DNA of 64,000 bases from SVTX01 sp045612105 (GTDB lineage: Bacteria; Bacillota; Clostridia; Oscillospirales; CAG-272), in contig JAZKYL010000113.1 in NCBI GenBank assembly GCA_045612105.1, positions 124,001 through 188,000 of the forward strand, in the 5' to 3' direction. Positions 53,441 through 62,271 of this stretch are shown in pieces. Positions within the stretch are counted from its first letter, which is position 1. Each line of letters starts with the position of its first letter. The notes beneath the pieces are model-generated. The model had not been told where the DNA came from. It made no database searches and saw only the letters and a program-made list of their open reading frames with translations. Position numbers and translations under genes: made by a program.

Positions 53441-53546
53441 TATTTTTTGCAATTTTCACACGGAGTTAATATATTTATGTTATTATATTATTTTGGTAAG
53501 GAATTTTTATCAAATCAATATATAATGAAAGGACTTATTTGCACAA

Positions 53547-54752
53547 ATGAGCAAAAATAACAACTGCTGCAAAAAGACCTCTATCGGCGGTCAGGCTTTG
53601 ATGGAAGGAATTATGATGCGCGGTCCCGAGATCTCCGCTATGGCAGTGAGAAATCCTCAGGGCGAGATCGTGCTTGAAAAGTTCCCGTCAGAGACCAAAA
53701 AGCGCGCAAAATTCTTTAAGCTTCCAATAGTTCGCGGACTTTTCAACTATATAGACTCAATGTCTCTTGGAACCAAGTGTCTTATGCGCTCTGCCGAGAT
53801 CTCGGGTCTTGAAGAAGCTGAGGAAGAGTTAAGACGCGAAAAAGAAGCGAAAAAAGCCGAAAAAGAGGCTAAAAAAGCGTCGAAAAAGGGAATAAAAGCA
53901 GAAGAAACCGTTGAAAACACCGAAAATGAGGCTGCCGAGACTACTTTAAGCGTTGAAGATAGTGCTGCTTCTGACGCGGAGATTGCCTCAGAAGAGAACA
54001 GCGACACTGTCGTTGAAGAAAAGCCTGCTGACGACAAGAAGAAAAAGGACGAATCGTCACTTACTATGGGCATTATTATGACAATCAGCGTCGTTTTAGG
54101 TCTTGCGCTTGCTATCGGCTTGTTTTTCGTTCTTCCCACGTATATTTACAGCGGTGTTACCTATTTAATACCCGCTATCAAGCCTAAGGATCTTCTTATG
54201 AACTCACTTGTTCAGTCGGTATTTGAGGGTGTTATAAAGCTTGTGCTTATTATCGGATATATGGCGCTTATGACGCTTATGAAAGACATCAAGCGTACAT
54301 TCCAGTTCCACGGCGCAGAGCACAAGACTATCTTCTGCTACGAATCTGGACTTGAGCTTACCGTTGAAAACGTAAGAAAGCAGAGAAGATTCCACCCCAG
54401 ATGCGGCACCAGCTTCCTTATTTTGATGATCATCGTAAGCATATTTATCGGCTTCTTCATCACACCCTTGTATATATGGATACTTGGCGAGGAAACAGTT
54501 ATGGCATTGGGTAATTGGATGAACGCTATCAGAGCGGCAACGAGAATTTTGCTCATTCCCCTTATCGTCGGTATCGGTTACGAGCTTATAAAGATCGCGG
54601 GTAAGCACGACAACTGGTTTACAAGATTCATTTCAGCTCCCGGTGTTTGGCTTCAGCATATTACGGTGCTCGAGCCCGACGACAGTATGATCGAGTGCGC
54701 TATCGCGGCAATGAAAGAAGTTATCCCCGAGGACGACAGCGATAAATGGTAA
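53547..54752 (+). CDS. DUF1385 family membrane protein (YqhQ-like)
   Basis: A 401-residue protein. Seen: the family start IGGQALMEGIMMRGPEISAMAV, FQFHGAEHKTIFCYE with conserved His/Glu, HPRCGTSFLIL, and four to five membrane helices from residue ~172. The domain is of unknown function. Between about residues 88 and 172 there is a low-complexity insert, first Lys/Glu/Ala-rich and coiled-coil-like, then acidic, which makes it ~100 residues longer than usual YqhQ. It is followed by nagB after 30 bp. Confidence 0.92.
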   Translation: MSKNNNCCKKTSIGGQALMEGIMMRGPEISAMAVRNPQGEIVLEKFPSETKKRAKFFKLPIVRGLFNYIDSMSLGTKCLMRSAEISGLEEAEEELRREKEAKKAEKEAKKASKKGIKAEETVENTENEAAETTLSVEDSAASDAEIASEENSDTVVEEKPADDKKKKDESSLTMGIIMTISVVLGLALAIGLFFVLPTYIYSGVTYLIPAIKPKDLLMNSLVQSVFEGVIKLVLIIGYMALMTLMKDIKRTFQFHGAEHKTIFCYESGLELTVENVRKQRRFHPRCGTSFLILMIIVSIFIGFFITPLYIWILGEETVMALGNWMNAIRAATRILLIPLIVGIGYELIKIAGKHDNWFTRFISAPGVWLQHITVLEPDDSMIECAIAAMKEVIPEDDSDKW

Positions 54753-54782
54753 TTTGTTAATAATAGGATTGGAGATATAGCT

Positions 54783-55505
54783 ATGAAAATTTTGAAATTT
54801 GCGACTTACGACGAAATGAGCGCGGCTGCTGCCGATATTCTTGCGAAGCAGATCAGCATTAAGAAGGATTCTGTTTTGGGTCTTGCAACCGGTTCCACAC
54901 CCGTTGGAACTTATAAAAGACTTGTTGAAATGAACAAGTCGGGAATGATCGATTTTTCTGAGATCAAGACCGTAAACCTTGACGAATACTATCCTATTTC
55001 TCCCGAAAACAAGCAGAGCTATCGTTATTTTATGAACGAAAATCTTTTTGATCACGTTAATATCAACAAGGCAAACACCTACGTTCCCGACGGTATGGCA
55101 GAGGATGCAGACCTGGCTTGCGAGAACCATGAAAAGATCATTCGCGCTCTCGGTGGAATCGATATTCAGGTTCTTGGCATCGGACAGAACGGTCACATCG
55201 GTTTCAACGAGCCCGAGGAAAATCTCTCGCTCTTTACTCACAAGACCGCACTCACCGAGAACACCATCCAAGCAAACTCCAGATTCTTCTCCGAGGACGA
55301 GGTTATTCCCACTATGGCTCTCACCATGGGTATGGGAACTATTTTCAGCGCAAAGAAGATTCTTCTTCTCATCAACGGCAAGAATAAGAGAGATGCATTT
55401 GAACAGCTCTTTACCGACAAAATCACCACGTCCTGCCCCGCAACACTTTTGAAGCTTCATCCCAACGTAACTATTCTTTGTGACAGTGAAGCTTACGGCG
55501 AGTAA
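54783..55505 (+). CDS. nagB: Glucosamine-6-phosphate deaminase
   Basis: A 240-residue NagB. Seen: GLATGSTPVGTYKRL, VNLDEYYPI, GIGQNGHIGFNEP with the catalytic His/Glu region and TMGMGTIFSAKKI. It converts glucosamine-6-phosphate to fructose-6-phosphate and ammonia, which allows amino sugars to feed glycolysis. No nagA is adjacent. GGAG site ahead of the ATG; downstream lies leader element B. Confidence 0.96.
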   Translation: MKILKFATYDEMSAAAADILAKQISIKKDSVLGLATGSTPVGTYKRLVEMNKSGMIDFSEIKTVNLDEYYPISPENKQSYRYFMNENLFDHVNINKANTYVPDGMAEDADLACENHEKIIRALGGIDIQVLGIGQNGHIGFNEPEENLSLFTHKTALTENTIQANSRFFSEDEVIPTMALTMGMGTIFSAKKILLLINGKNKRDAFEQLFTDKITTSCPATLLKLHPNVTILCDSEAYGE

Positions 55506-55617
55506 CGTGAAAGTTACTATCTTTCTTATAGTGAAGCGAACTTTTTCACGCGCGAATTTTGCCTTACGGCAAAATTCATCGATCACAAATTGTGCCGCCG
55601 TTTGGCGGCGGAATGGA
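55506..55617 (+). promoter_or_regulatory. Hairpin leader element, copy B (upstream of DUF436 gene)
   Basis: Begins CGTGAAAGTTACT directly after the nagB stop, then GTGAAG/CTTTTTCAC pairing, GCGCGAATTTTGCC/GGCAAAATTC hairpin, ATCGATCACAAATTG, a GCCGCC/GGCGGC hairpin and GGAATGGAG. Nearly identical to copy A, including the non-stem spacers. Confidence 0.8.
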
Positions 55618-55624
55618 GATTAAT

Positions 55625-56206
55625 ATGTCAGAGAATTATAGAGGTGCAGACGCGACGGTAGACGTAGCATTTGCTGAAGAGATAAGAAAAGCGACCGAAA
55701 CCGCCATAAACGAGGCTATTGAGGGCGCAAACATTAAAACGGGAGACATTTTCGTTATCGGTTGCTCCTCCTCCGAGATACTCGGCTCAAAGATCGGTAA
55801 GGGCTCAAGCTTTGAAGCGGCAAGAATAGTTTTTGATACGATATATACCCGTCTTAGCGAAAAGGGAATCCACCTTGCGGCTCAATGCTGTGAGCATCTG
55901 AACAGAGCTCTTGTAATCGAAAGAGAGTGCGCAGAAAAATACGGTCTTGATCCCGTTGCCGTTATCCCTCAGCCCAAGGCAGGCGGCTCATTTGCTACTT
56001 TAACCTTTGAAAATATGAAAAATCCCGTAGTAGTTGAGCATATCCGAGCTCACGCGGGACTTGACATCGGTCTTACTCTTATCGGTATGCATCTGCGTGA
56101 CGTTGCCGTTCCGCTTCGTCTTTCGGTTAATAAGATCGGTGAAGCCAACATCGTTTGCGCTTACACAAGGCCAAAGTTTATCGGTGGAATCAGGGCAACA
56201 TATTAA
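55625..56206 (+). CDS. TIGR01440/DUF436 family protein (YwlG-like)
   Basis: A 193-residue protein. Seen: IFVIGCSSSEILGSKIGKGSS, LAAQCCEHLNRALVIE, PKAGGSFATL and AHAGLDIGLTLIGMHL, which match the DUF436 family conserved in Firmicutes, function unknown. The open frame starts at 55559, but that part is the translated leader; ATG 55625 after GGAG is the start. It shares a leader type with ispD and the 944-residue protein. Confidence 0.93.
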   Translation: MSENYRGADATVDVAFAEEIRKATETAINEAIEGANIKTGDIFVIGCSSSEILGSKIGKGSSFEAARIVFDTIYTRLSEKGIHLAAQCCEHLNRALVIERECAEKYGLDPVAVIPQPKAGGSFATLTFENMKNPVVVEHIRAHAGLDIGLTLIGMHLRDVAVPLRLSVNKIGEANIVCAYTRPKFIGGIRATY

Positions 56207-56212
56207 TAATAG

Positions 56213-56252
56213 ATATGGGAAGAAACGCGTGGTTTCTCCCCATATTTTTTAT
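56213..56252. terminator. Rho-independent terminator between convergent genes
   Basis: ATATGGG-AGAAAC pairs with GTTTCTCCCCATAT, then TTTTTTATAG on the plus strand; the minus strand also has a T-containing tail. Confidence 0.85.
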
Positions 56253-57202
56253 AGTTGCTCGATAGCTTCTTTCAGCGAGCTTGCCGATTCAAGTAGTCTC
56301 GAATGTTCATTTTTATCAAGTGGGATCTCAAGTATCTGCTCGATACCGTTTCTTCCTACGATGCAGGGAATTCCCATACAAACGTCATAAACACTGTATT
56401 CGCCCGAAAGTTTGGTGGAAACGGGAAGAATGGTATGCTCGTCGTTTACGATAGCCGAGACTATTCTGCGAACCGAATCGGCAATTCCGTAATAGGTTGC
56501 GCCCTTTGCCTCGATAATTCGGTATGCACTGCTCATAACTTCGGCACTAAGACGGTCGAGTGCGGAACGGTCGAATTCCATCTTTCGCTCCTTGCAATAG
56601 CTGTCCAGATCTATTCCGGAGACGTTTGCGCTACTCCAAACCGCCACCTCGCTGTCGCCATGCTCACCGATAACGAAGGAGTGTACGTTTCTGCTGTCAA
56701 CTCCAAGATATCTGCCCACAAGCTCCTTGAGTCTTGCGGTATCAAGTACAGTTCCGGAGCCGATAACTCTTGATGCCGGAAATCCCGATTTCGCAAGTGT
56801 GATATAGGTAAGAATATCAACGGGATTAGTAACTACTAAAAGAAGCGCGTCCTTGTTATATTCAATTATGCTATCAACTATTCCACGGAATATCTTGGCA
56901 TTTTTCTGTAAGAGATCAAGTCTTGTCTGCCCGGGAGTTTGATTGACTCCGGCGGTAATAATTATAAGTCCACAGTCAGCAAGATCGCAGTAATCTCCCG
57001 CAATTATTTCCATAGGAGAATTAAAGGGAAGCGCGTGGGAAATATCCTCCGCCTCGCCGTATGCCTTTTTCTTGTTAATATCGATCAAAACGAGCTTTGA
57101 AAGCAGCTTACTGTGCATAAGCGCGTAAGCCGTCGCCGCTCCTACGTTTCCACAACCGATTATGGCGCAGGAACGAATATTTATTTCTGTTTTATTTGTC
57201 AT
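56249..57202 (-). CDS. ldh: L-lactate dehydrogenase
   Basis: A 317-residue NAD-dependent enzyme reducing pyruvate to L-lactate. Seen: Rossmann IIGCGNVGAATAYAL, TAGVNQTPGQTRLDLL with the substrate-binding Arg, VTNPVDILTY, and GEHGDSEVAVWS with the catalytic His. The Gln/Thr-Arg loop fits lactate rather than malate dehydrogenase. An upstream start at 57238 is rejected since GGAGG precedes the ATG at 57202. Single gene; supports fermentative metabolism. Confidence 0.95.
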   Translation of the reverse strand: MTNKTEINIRSCAIIGCGNVGAATAYALMHSKLLSKLVLIDINKKKAYGEAEDISHALPFNSPMEIIAGDYCDLADCGLIIITAGVNQTPGQTRLDLLQKNAKIFRGIVDSIIEYNKDALLLVVTNPVDILTYITLAKSGFPASRVIGSGTVLDTARLKELVGRYLGVDSRNVHSFVIGEHGDSEVAVWSSANVSGIDLDSYCKERKMEFDRSALDRLSAEVMSSAYRIIEAKGATYYGIADSVRRIVSAIVNDEHTILPVSTKLSGEYSVYDVCMGIPCIVGRNGIEQILEIPLDKNEHSRLLESASSLKEAIEQL

Positions 57203-57357
57203 TTTGTCAAACCTCCCATTTTTTATGATTATTGACAATTTTATTTCTAAATATTAAATGTTAATGGGTTTTACTATAATTTACAGCAAATTCACATATT
57301 TAAAAACGTAAAATGCTATAATGATTACAATGAGTAAAACACACGGAGGACATATTT

Positions 57358-57621
57358 ATGAGAAGACAAGAAATCATTGTCATTGAAGAAAAGAAGACTT
57401 CTCCCTTGAAGGTTATCTTTGTTATTGCTACAGCACTTCTCGCTGTTGCTGCGGCAGCTGCGGCTGTGTATCTTTATCTTAACAAGAATATCAAATCAAA
57501 GATTCTTGGTCACGTTGATATCGACGGTGACGGAGAAGCAGATGCTATTATGCTTGATACCACAGGCGACGGAGAAATCGATACTATAGTTTTAAAATCC
57601 GATCTCGAAGACGAGGAATAA
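57358..57621 (+). CDS. Small single-pass membrane protein with calcium-loop-like motifs
   Basis: An 87-residue protein. A charged N-terminus (EEKKTSP) precedes one hydrophobic helix (about 20-43, alanine-rich), then VDIDGDGEADAI and TTGDGEIDTIV, two D-x-D-G-D-G-x-x-D-like loops as in EF-hand or thrombospondin-type calcium sites, and an acidic tail. ACGGAGG precedes the ATG. A calcium-binding surface peptide is an inference; I do not recognise the family. It has its own terminator. Confidence 0.8.
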   Translation: MRRQEIIVIEEKKTSPLKVIFVIATALLAVAAAAAAVYLYLNKNIKSKILGHVDIDGDGEADAIMLDTTGDGEIDTIVLKSDLEDEE

Positions 57622-57632
57622 TCTGCAATAAA

Positions 57633-57673
57633 GAAGACGGTTGCTAAATCAGTCAACCGTCTTCTTTATTTTT
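57633..57673. terminator. Bidirectional rho-independent terminator
   Basis: AGAAGACGGTTG pairs with CAACCGTCTTCT, with T-runs on both sides. Confidence 0.92.
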
Positions 57674-57711
57674 GTTTTGTGTTTCAGTAATTAACTATAG
57701 AGCAGCAGCAA

Positions 57712-57825
57712 TCAGATCATATTGAAAATCAGAGCAATGGCTGTATATGCAGAGCCAAGACCCATAAGAGCTACTAAAAGTATAGCCATAAACTTTACCC
57801 AAAACTTTCTCTTCTTATCTCCCAT
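57712..57825 (-). CDS. DUF4044-like 37-residue membrane peptide
   Basis: An ATG at 57825 preceded by AAAGAGGTGAT opens a 37-codon gene: MGDKKRKFWVKFMAILLVAL at the start, then a hydrophobic helix to the C-terminus. The basic N-terminus with KFWVK and single helix match DUF4044 miniproteins of Firmicutes, function unknown. It lies 31 bp downstream of the topoisomerase subunit on the same strand, so is probably the last gene of that operon. Confidence 0.75.
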   Translation of the reverse strand: MGDKKRKFWVKFMAILLVALMGLGSAYTAIALIFNMI

Positions 57826-57856
57826 TTTTATCACCTCTTTTTTTGTTATACTATTT

Positions 57857-60100
57857 TTATACTTCGTCAATGCTTATCTGTCGGTTTTTTATATCTTTAT
57901 CACTGAGCAGAGAGCCGCTTGCGGGTAGCTTCAGCTTTCGAAGTCCCTTTGTTTTGTCCGAATCTCCGTCAAAGTCCGAAATAGCGCTTACTATTGTTTG
58001 ATTCTTCTTAAGAGTCATAAGCTGAACTCCGATAGAAGTCTTTGTGGTCTTGACGGGAATCAGGGATGATTTGAATATAATAGCTCTGTCGTCGTTTGAG
58101 ATCATCATTATCTCGAACGGCTTCTTTTCGTTTTCGGAGAACACGGCAACTATTGGCGACGCAGTAGAGAACACTCCCTTAAGTTTACGACGAATGCTGG
58201 AGGTTTCGTATGCCTTTTCGGGAATTCTCACCCCCTTACCGTTTTCAAATATAAATACGTAGTTATAACCATCTCTGAATTCGCTTTGAAGCGACATAAA
58301 TACCGGCTTTTCGCCCGCATCCATCTTAAGTTCGGAAGGAACAAACTGACCGATAACAGATGCTTTGCAGTTTTCAAAGTCATTTATCGCCGCACGGTAA
58401 AGCTGACCCTTATCGGTGAAGAAGAGCAAAGTATCTTTGTTCTCAGCGTCGAAAATCTGCCTGAGTCCGTCGCCGTCCTTGAAATACTGCTCGTCATTAC
58501 CCTGAAGCGAACGGTAAGTGATCTTCTTGAAGTATCCTTCACGAGAAAGAACGATCTTGCAAGGATAATTCTCGACTGTTTCTTCCTCAACATAAGTCTC
58601 AATGGTATCAGAATGGATTATCTGGGTTTTTCTCGGCTGACCGTATTTTTTCTTTATCTCAAGCAGCTGACTTGCGATAAGTGCTTTAAGCTTGAATTCA
58701 TCGGCAAGTATCTCTTCGATCTCGGCTATCTCTTTCTTGAGGTCTTCGATCTCGGAAATACGGTTGATAATATACTCACGGTTAAGATTACGGAGCTTGA
58801 TATCTGCGATGTAGTTTGCCTGTATCTCATCAATACTAAAGCCTACGCAAAGGTTGGGAATAACGTCCTCATCCTTTTCGGTCTTACGGATTATTCTGAT
58901 TGCCTTATCGATGTCAAGAAGGATTTTGCCAAGACCTAAGAGTAAGTGGAGCTTGTCCTTCTTTTTGCCAAGATCGAATTCAAGCTCTCGGCTGAGGCAG
59001 ACCATTCGGAAGGCTATCCACTCGGAAAGTATCTCAATAACACCCATCTGGCGAGGCTCGGCATCAATAATTATATTGAAATTACACTTGAAGCTGTTTT
59101 CAAGAGGGGTAGATTTAAAGAGCTTTTGCATAAGCTTGTCGGGGTCGACACCCTTACGCAGGTCAAGAGTCAGCTTAAGACCCTCCTTGTCGGTCTCATC
59201 TCTGAAATCCACGACCTCCTTAAGCTTTCCTTCCTTAACCAGTACGGACACCTTATTAAGTATCTGTTCAATCGTAGTGGAATAGGGAATTTGAAAAATA
59301 TCGATACAGTTAGCGGAAGGATCATATGAATATCTTGATCGGATTTTGAAAGAACCGTCACCCGTTTCGTAGATCGACTTCATCTGCTCATAATCATAGA
59401 TTATCTGACCGCCGCCCGGGAAGTCGGGAGCCTTGATAATATCCATTATCTTTTCGGTGGTGATATTGGGCTTTTTAAGTATCGCGATAGTACCGTCACA
59501 GATTTCTGAGAGATTAAAAGAACATATATCAGATGCCATACCAACGGCAATTCCGCTATTTGGCGAGACGAGAATGTTTGGGAATGCGGTGGGAAGCAAC
59601 TGAGGCTCCTTCATTGTACCGTCGTAGTTATCTATCATCTCAACGGCATTTTTATCAATTCCCGTAAACAAGGTCTCACAGAAAGCATCAAGCTTCGCCT
59701 CAGTATAACGGGGTGCCGCAAATTTGGTTTCTGACGAATACTGCTTGCCGAAGTTACCCTTGGAGTCGACGAAGGGATGAAGCAAAGTCTCGTTGCCTCT
59801 CGTCAGACGAACCATTGTCTCGTAGATCGATTGGTCACCGTGAGGGTGGAGCTTCATAACCGCACCAACAATATTTGCGCTCTTGGTTCGGGGCCCCTTC
59901 AAAAGACCCATATTATACATTGTATAAAGGATCTTTCTGTGAGCGGGCTTGAAGCCGTCTATCTCGGGAATGGCACGGGAAACTATAACGCTCATAGTAT
60001 ATGGCATATAGTTTTTCTCGATGGTTTCTGTTATAGGCTGAGGCAATATGGGGGCATAAACGATTTCTTTGACTTCGTTTTGTTTCTTTTTCTTTGCCAT
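57857..60100 (-). CDS. Type IIA DNA topoisomerase A subunit (ParC-like)
   Basis: A 747-residue gyrase/topoisomerase IV A subunit. Seen: MPYTMSVIVSRAIPEIDGFKPAHRKILY, the catalytic Tyr132 in AAPRYTEAKL, a tower/coiled-coil region and a degenerate beta-pinwheel C-terminal domain. No GyrA-box (QRRGGKG) is visible, and the protein is shorter than GyrA, which suits topoisomerase IV ParC or a clostridial third type IIA enzyme. The B subunit is not adjacent: the upstream neighbour is a TsaC/Sua5 gene 32 bp away. Which of ParC or another paralogue it is cannot be decided here. Confidence 0.9.
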   Translation of the reverse strand: MAKKKKQNEVKEIVYAPILPQPITETIEKNYMPYTMSVIVSRAIPEIDGFKPAHRKILYTMYNMGLLKGPRTKSANIVGAVMKLHPHGDQSIYETMVRLTRGNETLLHPFVDSKGNFGKQYSSETKFAAPRYTEAKLDAFCETLFTGIDKNAVEMIDNYDGTMKEPQLLPTAFPNILVSPNSGIAVGMASDICSFNLSEICDGTIAILKKPNITTEKIMDIIKAPDFPGGGQIIYDYEQMKSIYETGDGSFKIRSRYSYDPSANCIDIFQIPYSTTIEQILNKVSVLVKEGKLKEVVDFRDETDKEGLKLTLDLRKGVDPDKLMQKLFKSTPLENSFKCNFNIIIDAEPRQMGVIEILSEWIAFRMVCLSRELEFDLGKKKDKLHLLLGLGKILLDIDKAIRIIRKTEKDEDVIPNLCVGFSIDEIQANYIADIKLRNLNREYIINRISEIEDLKKEIAEIEEILADEFKLKALIASQLLEIKKKYGQPRKTQIIHSDTIETYVEEETVENYPCKIVLSREGYFKKITYRSLQGNDEQYFKDGDGLRQIFDAENKDTLLFFTDKGQLYRAAINDFENCKASVIGQFVPSELKMDAGEKPVFMSLQSEFRDGYNYVFIFENGKGVRIPEKAYETSSIRRKLKGVFSTASPIVAVFSENEKKPFEIMMISNDDRAIIFKSSLIPVKTTKTSIGVQLMTLKKNQTIVSAISDFDGDSDKTKGLRKLKLPASGSLLSDKDIKNRQISIDEV

Positions 60101-60132
60101 TTATATATTTACCTTTCGTATATTTTTCAACG

Positions 60133-61170
60133 TCATATTTTCAGTACCGTATGCGCCGCCGCGCGGATCATTCGGTTATAAAGAGCAAGTCCCAAGCCCT
60201 CTTTATCGGGAATATGGGCATAGATTATATCGGGAGAGAGGGAATCGCACTCGCGGAGTCTCGCGAAAAGCATTTTCGCGTGTGTTTTCAGGTCTCCGCG
60301 GCGACCTATCGGCAACAAAAGCTTATTTTCAAGCAATTCTGCCTCCTCGTCGTAACAGAGGATAGCACATTTGCGTGTTTTTTGCTCGTTTCTTAAAAAT
60401 TCAATGATTTTATCGTCTTCACCGTCGAGAAGCACGAATTGTGCAGTGGGTGCGTAGTGCTTGTATTTCATTCCTGGGGATAGGGGGTGCTCGTTTTCGC
60501 TTAAAGTCCCCTCAAGGGTAGGGGAAATCGTCACATTGTCGCAAACACAACAAAGTGCGTCGTAGGTGATGGCTCCCGGACGGAGCAATATAAGTCCGCC
60601 GTCCTTTGTAACCATAACTATTGTTGATTCAAGACCTATCTCGCAAGCACCGCCGTCGATTATCATATCAACTCTGCCGTCAAAATCCTCGATAACGTAC
60701 TCAACCGCCGTGGTAGACGGCTTTCCCGAAATATTAGCCGATGGAGCGGCGATGGGAATTCCTGCCGCCTCGATTATGGCATGAGCCACGGGATGGGATG
60801 GGCAACGGATTGCAACCGTATCGAGTCCTCCCGTAGTTTCATAGGGAACAGTATCCTTTTTGGGAAGAATGACCGTCAAAGGTCCCGGCATAAAGGCTTT
60901 GGCGAGTTTATAATAGATCTCGTTTGTAAATGCATATTTTTCCGCATCACGAGGATCGGCAATATGTATTATCAAGGGGTTGTCCGAGGGACGCCCTTTT
61001 GCCGCGTATATTTTTTTTGATGATTGTGGATTGGTGCCGTCTCCGCCAAGACCGTAGACCGTCTCGGTGGGGATGACAACCAATCCACCGCCACAGAGAA
61101 GAGCCGCCGCTTGCGCGATGTCTTCTTTTTGTATACTTACGTCGTCTATTTTAACTATTTTAGTTACCAT
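60133..61170 (-). CDS. Threonylcarbamoyl-AMP synthase, Sua5 type
   Basis: A 345-residue enzyme making threonylcarbamoyl-AMP for t6A. Seen: VVIPTETVYGLGGDG, IYAAKGRPSDNPLIIHI, APSANISGKPSTT, RPGAITYDAL and HPLSPGMKYKHYAP. The C-terminal ~130 residues form the extra Sua5 domain absent from TsaC. It lies 21 bp downstream of prfA. prmC, the usual gene between prfA and this one, is missing. Partners tsaB and tsaE are elsewhere in the window. Confidence 0.95.
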   Translation of the reverse strand: MVTKIVKIDDVSIQKEDIAQAAALLCGGGLVVIPTETVYGLGGDGTNPQSSKKIYAAKGRPSDNPLIIHIADPRDAEKYAFTNEIYYKLAKAFMPGPLTVILPKKDTVPYETTGGLDTVAIRCPSHPVAHAIIEAAGIPIAAPSANISGKPSTTAVEYVIEDFDGRVDMIIDGGACEIGLESTIVMVTKDGGLILLRPGAITYDALCCVCDNVTISPTLEGTLSENEHPLSPGMKYKHYAPTAQFVLLDGEDDKIIEFLRNEQKTRKCAILCYDEEAELLENKLLLPIGRRGDLKTHAKMLFARLRECDSLSPDIIYAHIPDKEGLGLALYNRMIRAAAHTVLKI

Positions 61171-61191
61171 AGCGGCTCCTTTCTGAATTAA

Positions 61192-62268
61192 TTAGTTATT
61201 GCTTTCGGCTTTCAGCTTTTCCGCAGTGTCTGCCGCGATAAGCGAGTCTATCATCTGTCCGATGTTTCCGTTGACAAAGCTGTCAAGGGAGTGGATGGTA
61301 ACGCCGATCCTATGATCGGTAACACGGTTTTGAGGATAGTTATAGGTGCGGATCTTTTCGCTTCTGTCTCCCGTGCCTACCTGACTCTTTCTGTCGGAGG
61401 CAACCTTTTCGGATTGCTCTCTCTGCTTTATATCGTAAAGCTTTGCGCGGAGCATCTTGAGAGCCTTATCCTTGTTTTTGAACTGAGAACGCTCTTCCTG
61501 ACATTCTATTACGATGCCGGTAGGCTTGTGAGTCAGACGAACCGCGGACTCGGTTTTGTTGATGTGCTGACCGCCTGCACCGCTGGACTTGCAGGATTCG
61601 TATATAAGGTCGGAATCCTTGATCTCGATTTCAACGTCCTCGACCTCGGGAAGGACCGCAACGGTGGCTGTAGAGGTCTGAATACGTCCTTGAGACTCGG
61701 TCTCGGGAACTCGCTGAACTCGGTGAACACCTGATTCAAACTTAAATCTTGAGTAAGCTCCGTCACCTTCAACAGTGAAGGAAATTTCCTTGAATCCGCC
61801 GAGCTCGGTCTCGTTTGCATTTGCAATTGAGACCTTGAAACCGACTGTTGCCGCATACATAGAGTACATACGGTAGAGAACTGCGGCAAAGAGACCCGCC
61901 TCCTCGCCGCCCGCACCGGCGCGGATTTCAACGATAATATTTTTATCGTCGTTGGGGTCACGTGGAAGCAGCAGGACGGTCAATTCTTCAGCAAGACGTT
62001 CAACTCTTGCTTTAGCATCTTTTAGCTCATCTTGAGCCATAGCGCGAAGCTCCTCGTCGTCAGCCTCCTCGATAAGAAGCAGAGCCTCCTCAATATCGCT
62101 CTCGGCCCTCTTATATTCGCGGTATTTTTCTACCACGGGAGTCAAAGAGCGATATTCTTTTATTGCTTTTGCATAGGCTTGCGCATCTGTGATTAGAGAA
62201 GTATTATTGGCAAGCTCGTATTCGAGCCTGTCATATTTTTGGGCTGTATCTACAAGCTTTTCAAACAT
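61192..62268 (-). CDS. prfA: Peptide chain release factor 1
   Basis: A 358-residue RF1. Seen: domain 3 SGAGGQHINKTESAVRLTH with the catalytic GGQ, the stop-codon region RVPETESQGRIQTS with PET at the PxT tripeptide position of RF1, and SEKIRTYNYPQNRVTDHRIG. It terminates translation at UAA and UAG. It starts 3 bp after the M18 peptidase stop, so the two are translationally coupled. Confidence 0.97.
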   Translation of the reverse strand: MFEKLVDTAQKYDRLEYELANNTSLITDAQAYAKAIKEYRSLTPVVEKYREYKRAESDIEEALLLIEEADDEELRAMAQDELKDAKARVERLAEELTVLLLPRDPNDDKNIIVEIRAGAGGEEAGLFAAVLYRMYSMYAATVGFKVSIANANETELGGFKEISFTVEGDGAYSRFKFESGVHRVQRVPETESQGRIQTSTATVAVLPEVEDVEIEIKDSDLIYESCKSSGAGGQHINKTESAVRLTHKPTGIVIECQEERSQFKNKDKALKMLRAKLYDIKQREQSEKVASDRKSQVGTGDRSEKIRTYNYPQNRVTDHRIGVTIHSLDSFVNGNIGQMIDSLIAADTAEKLKAESNN

Positions 62269-62271
62269 AAA

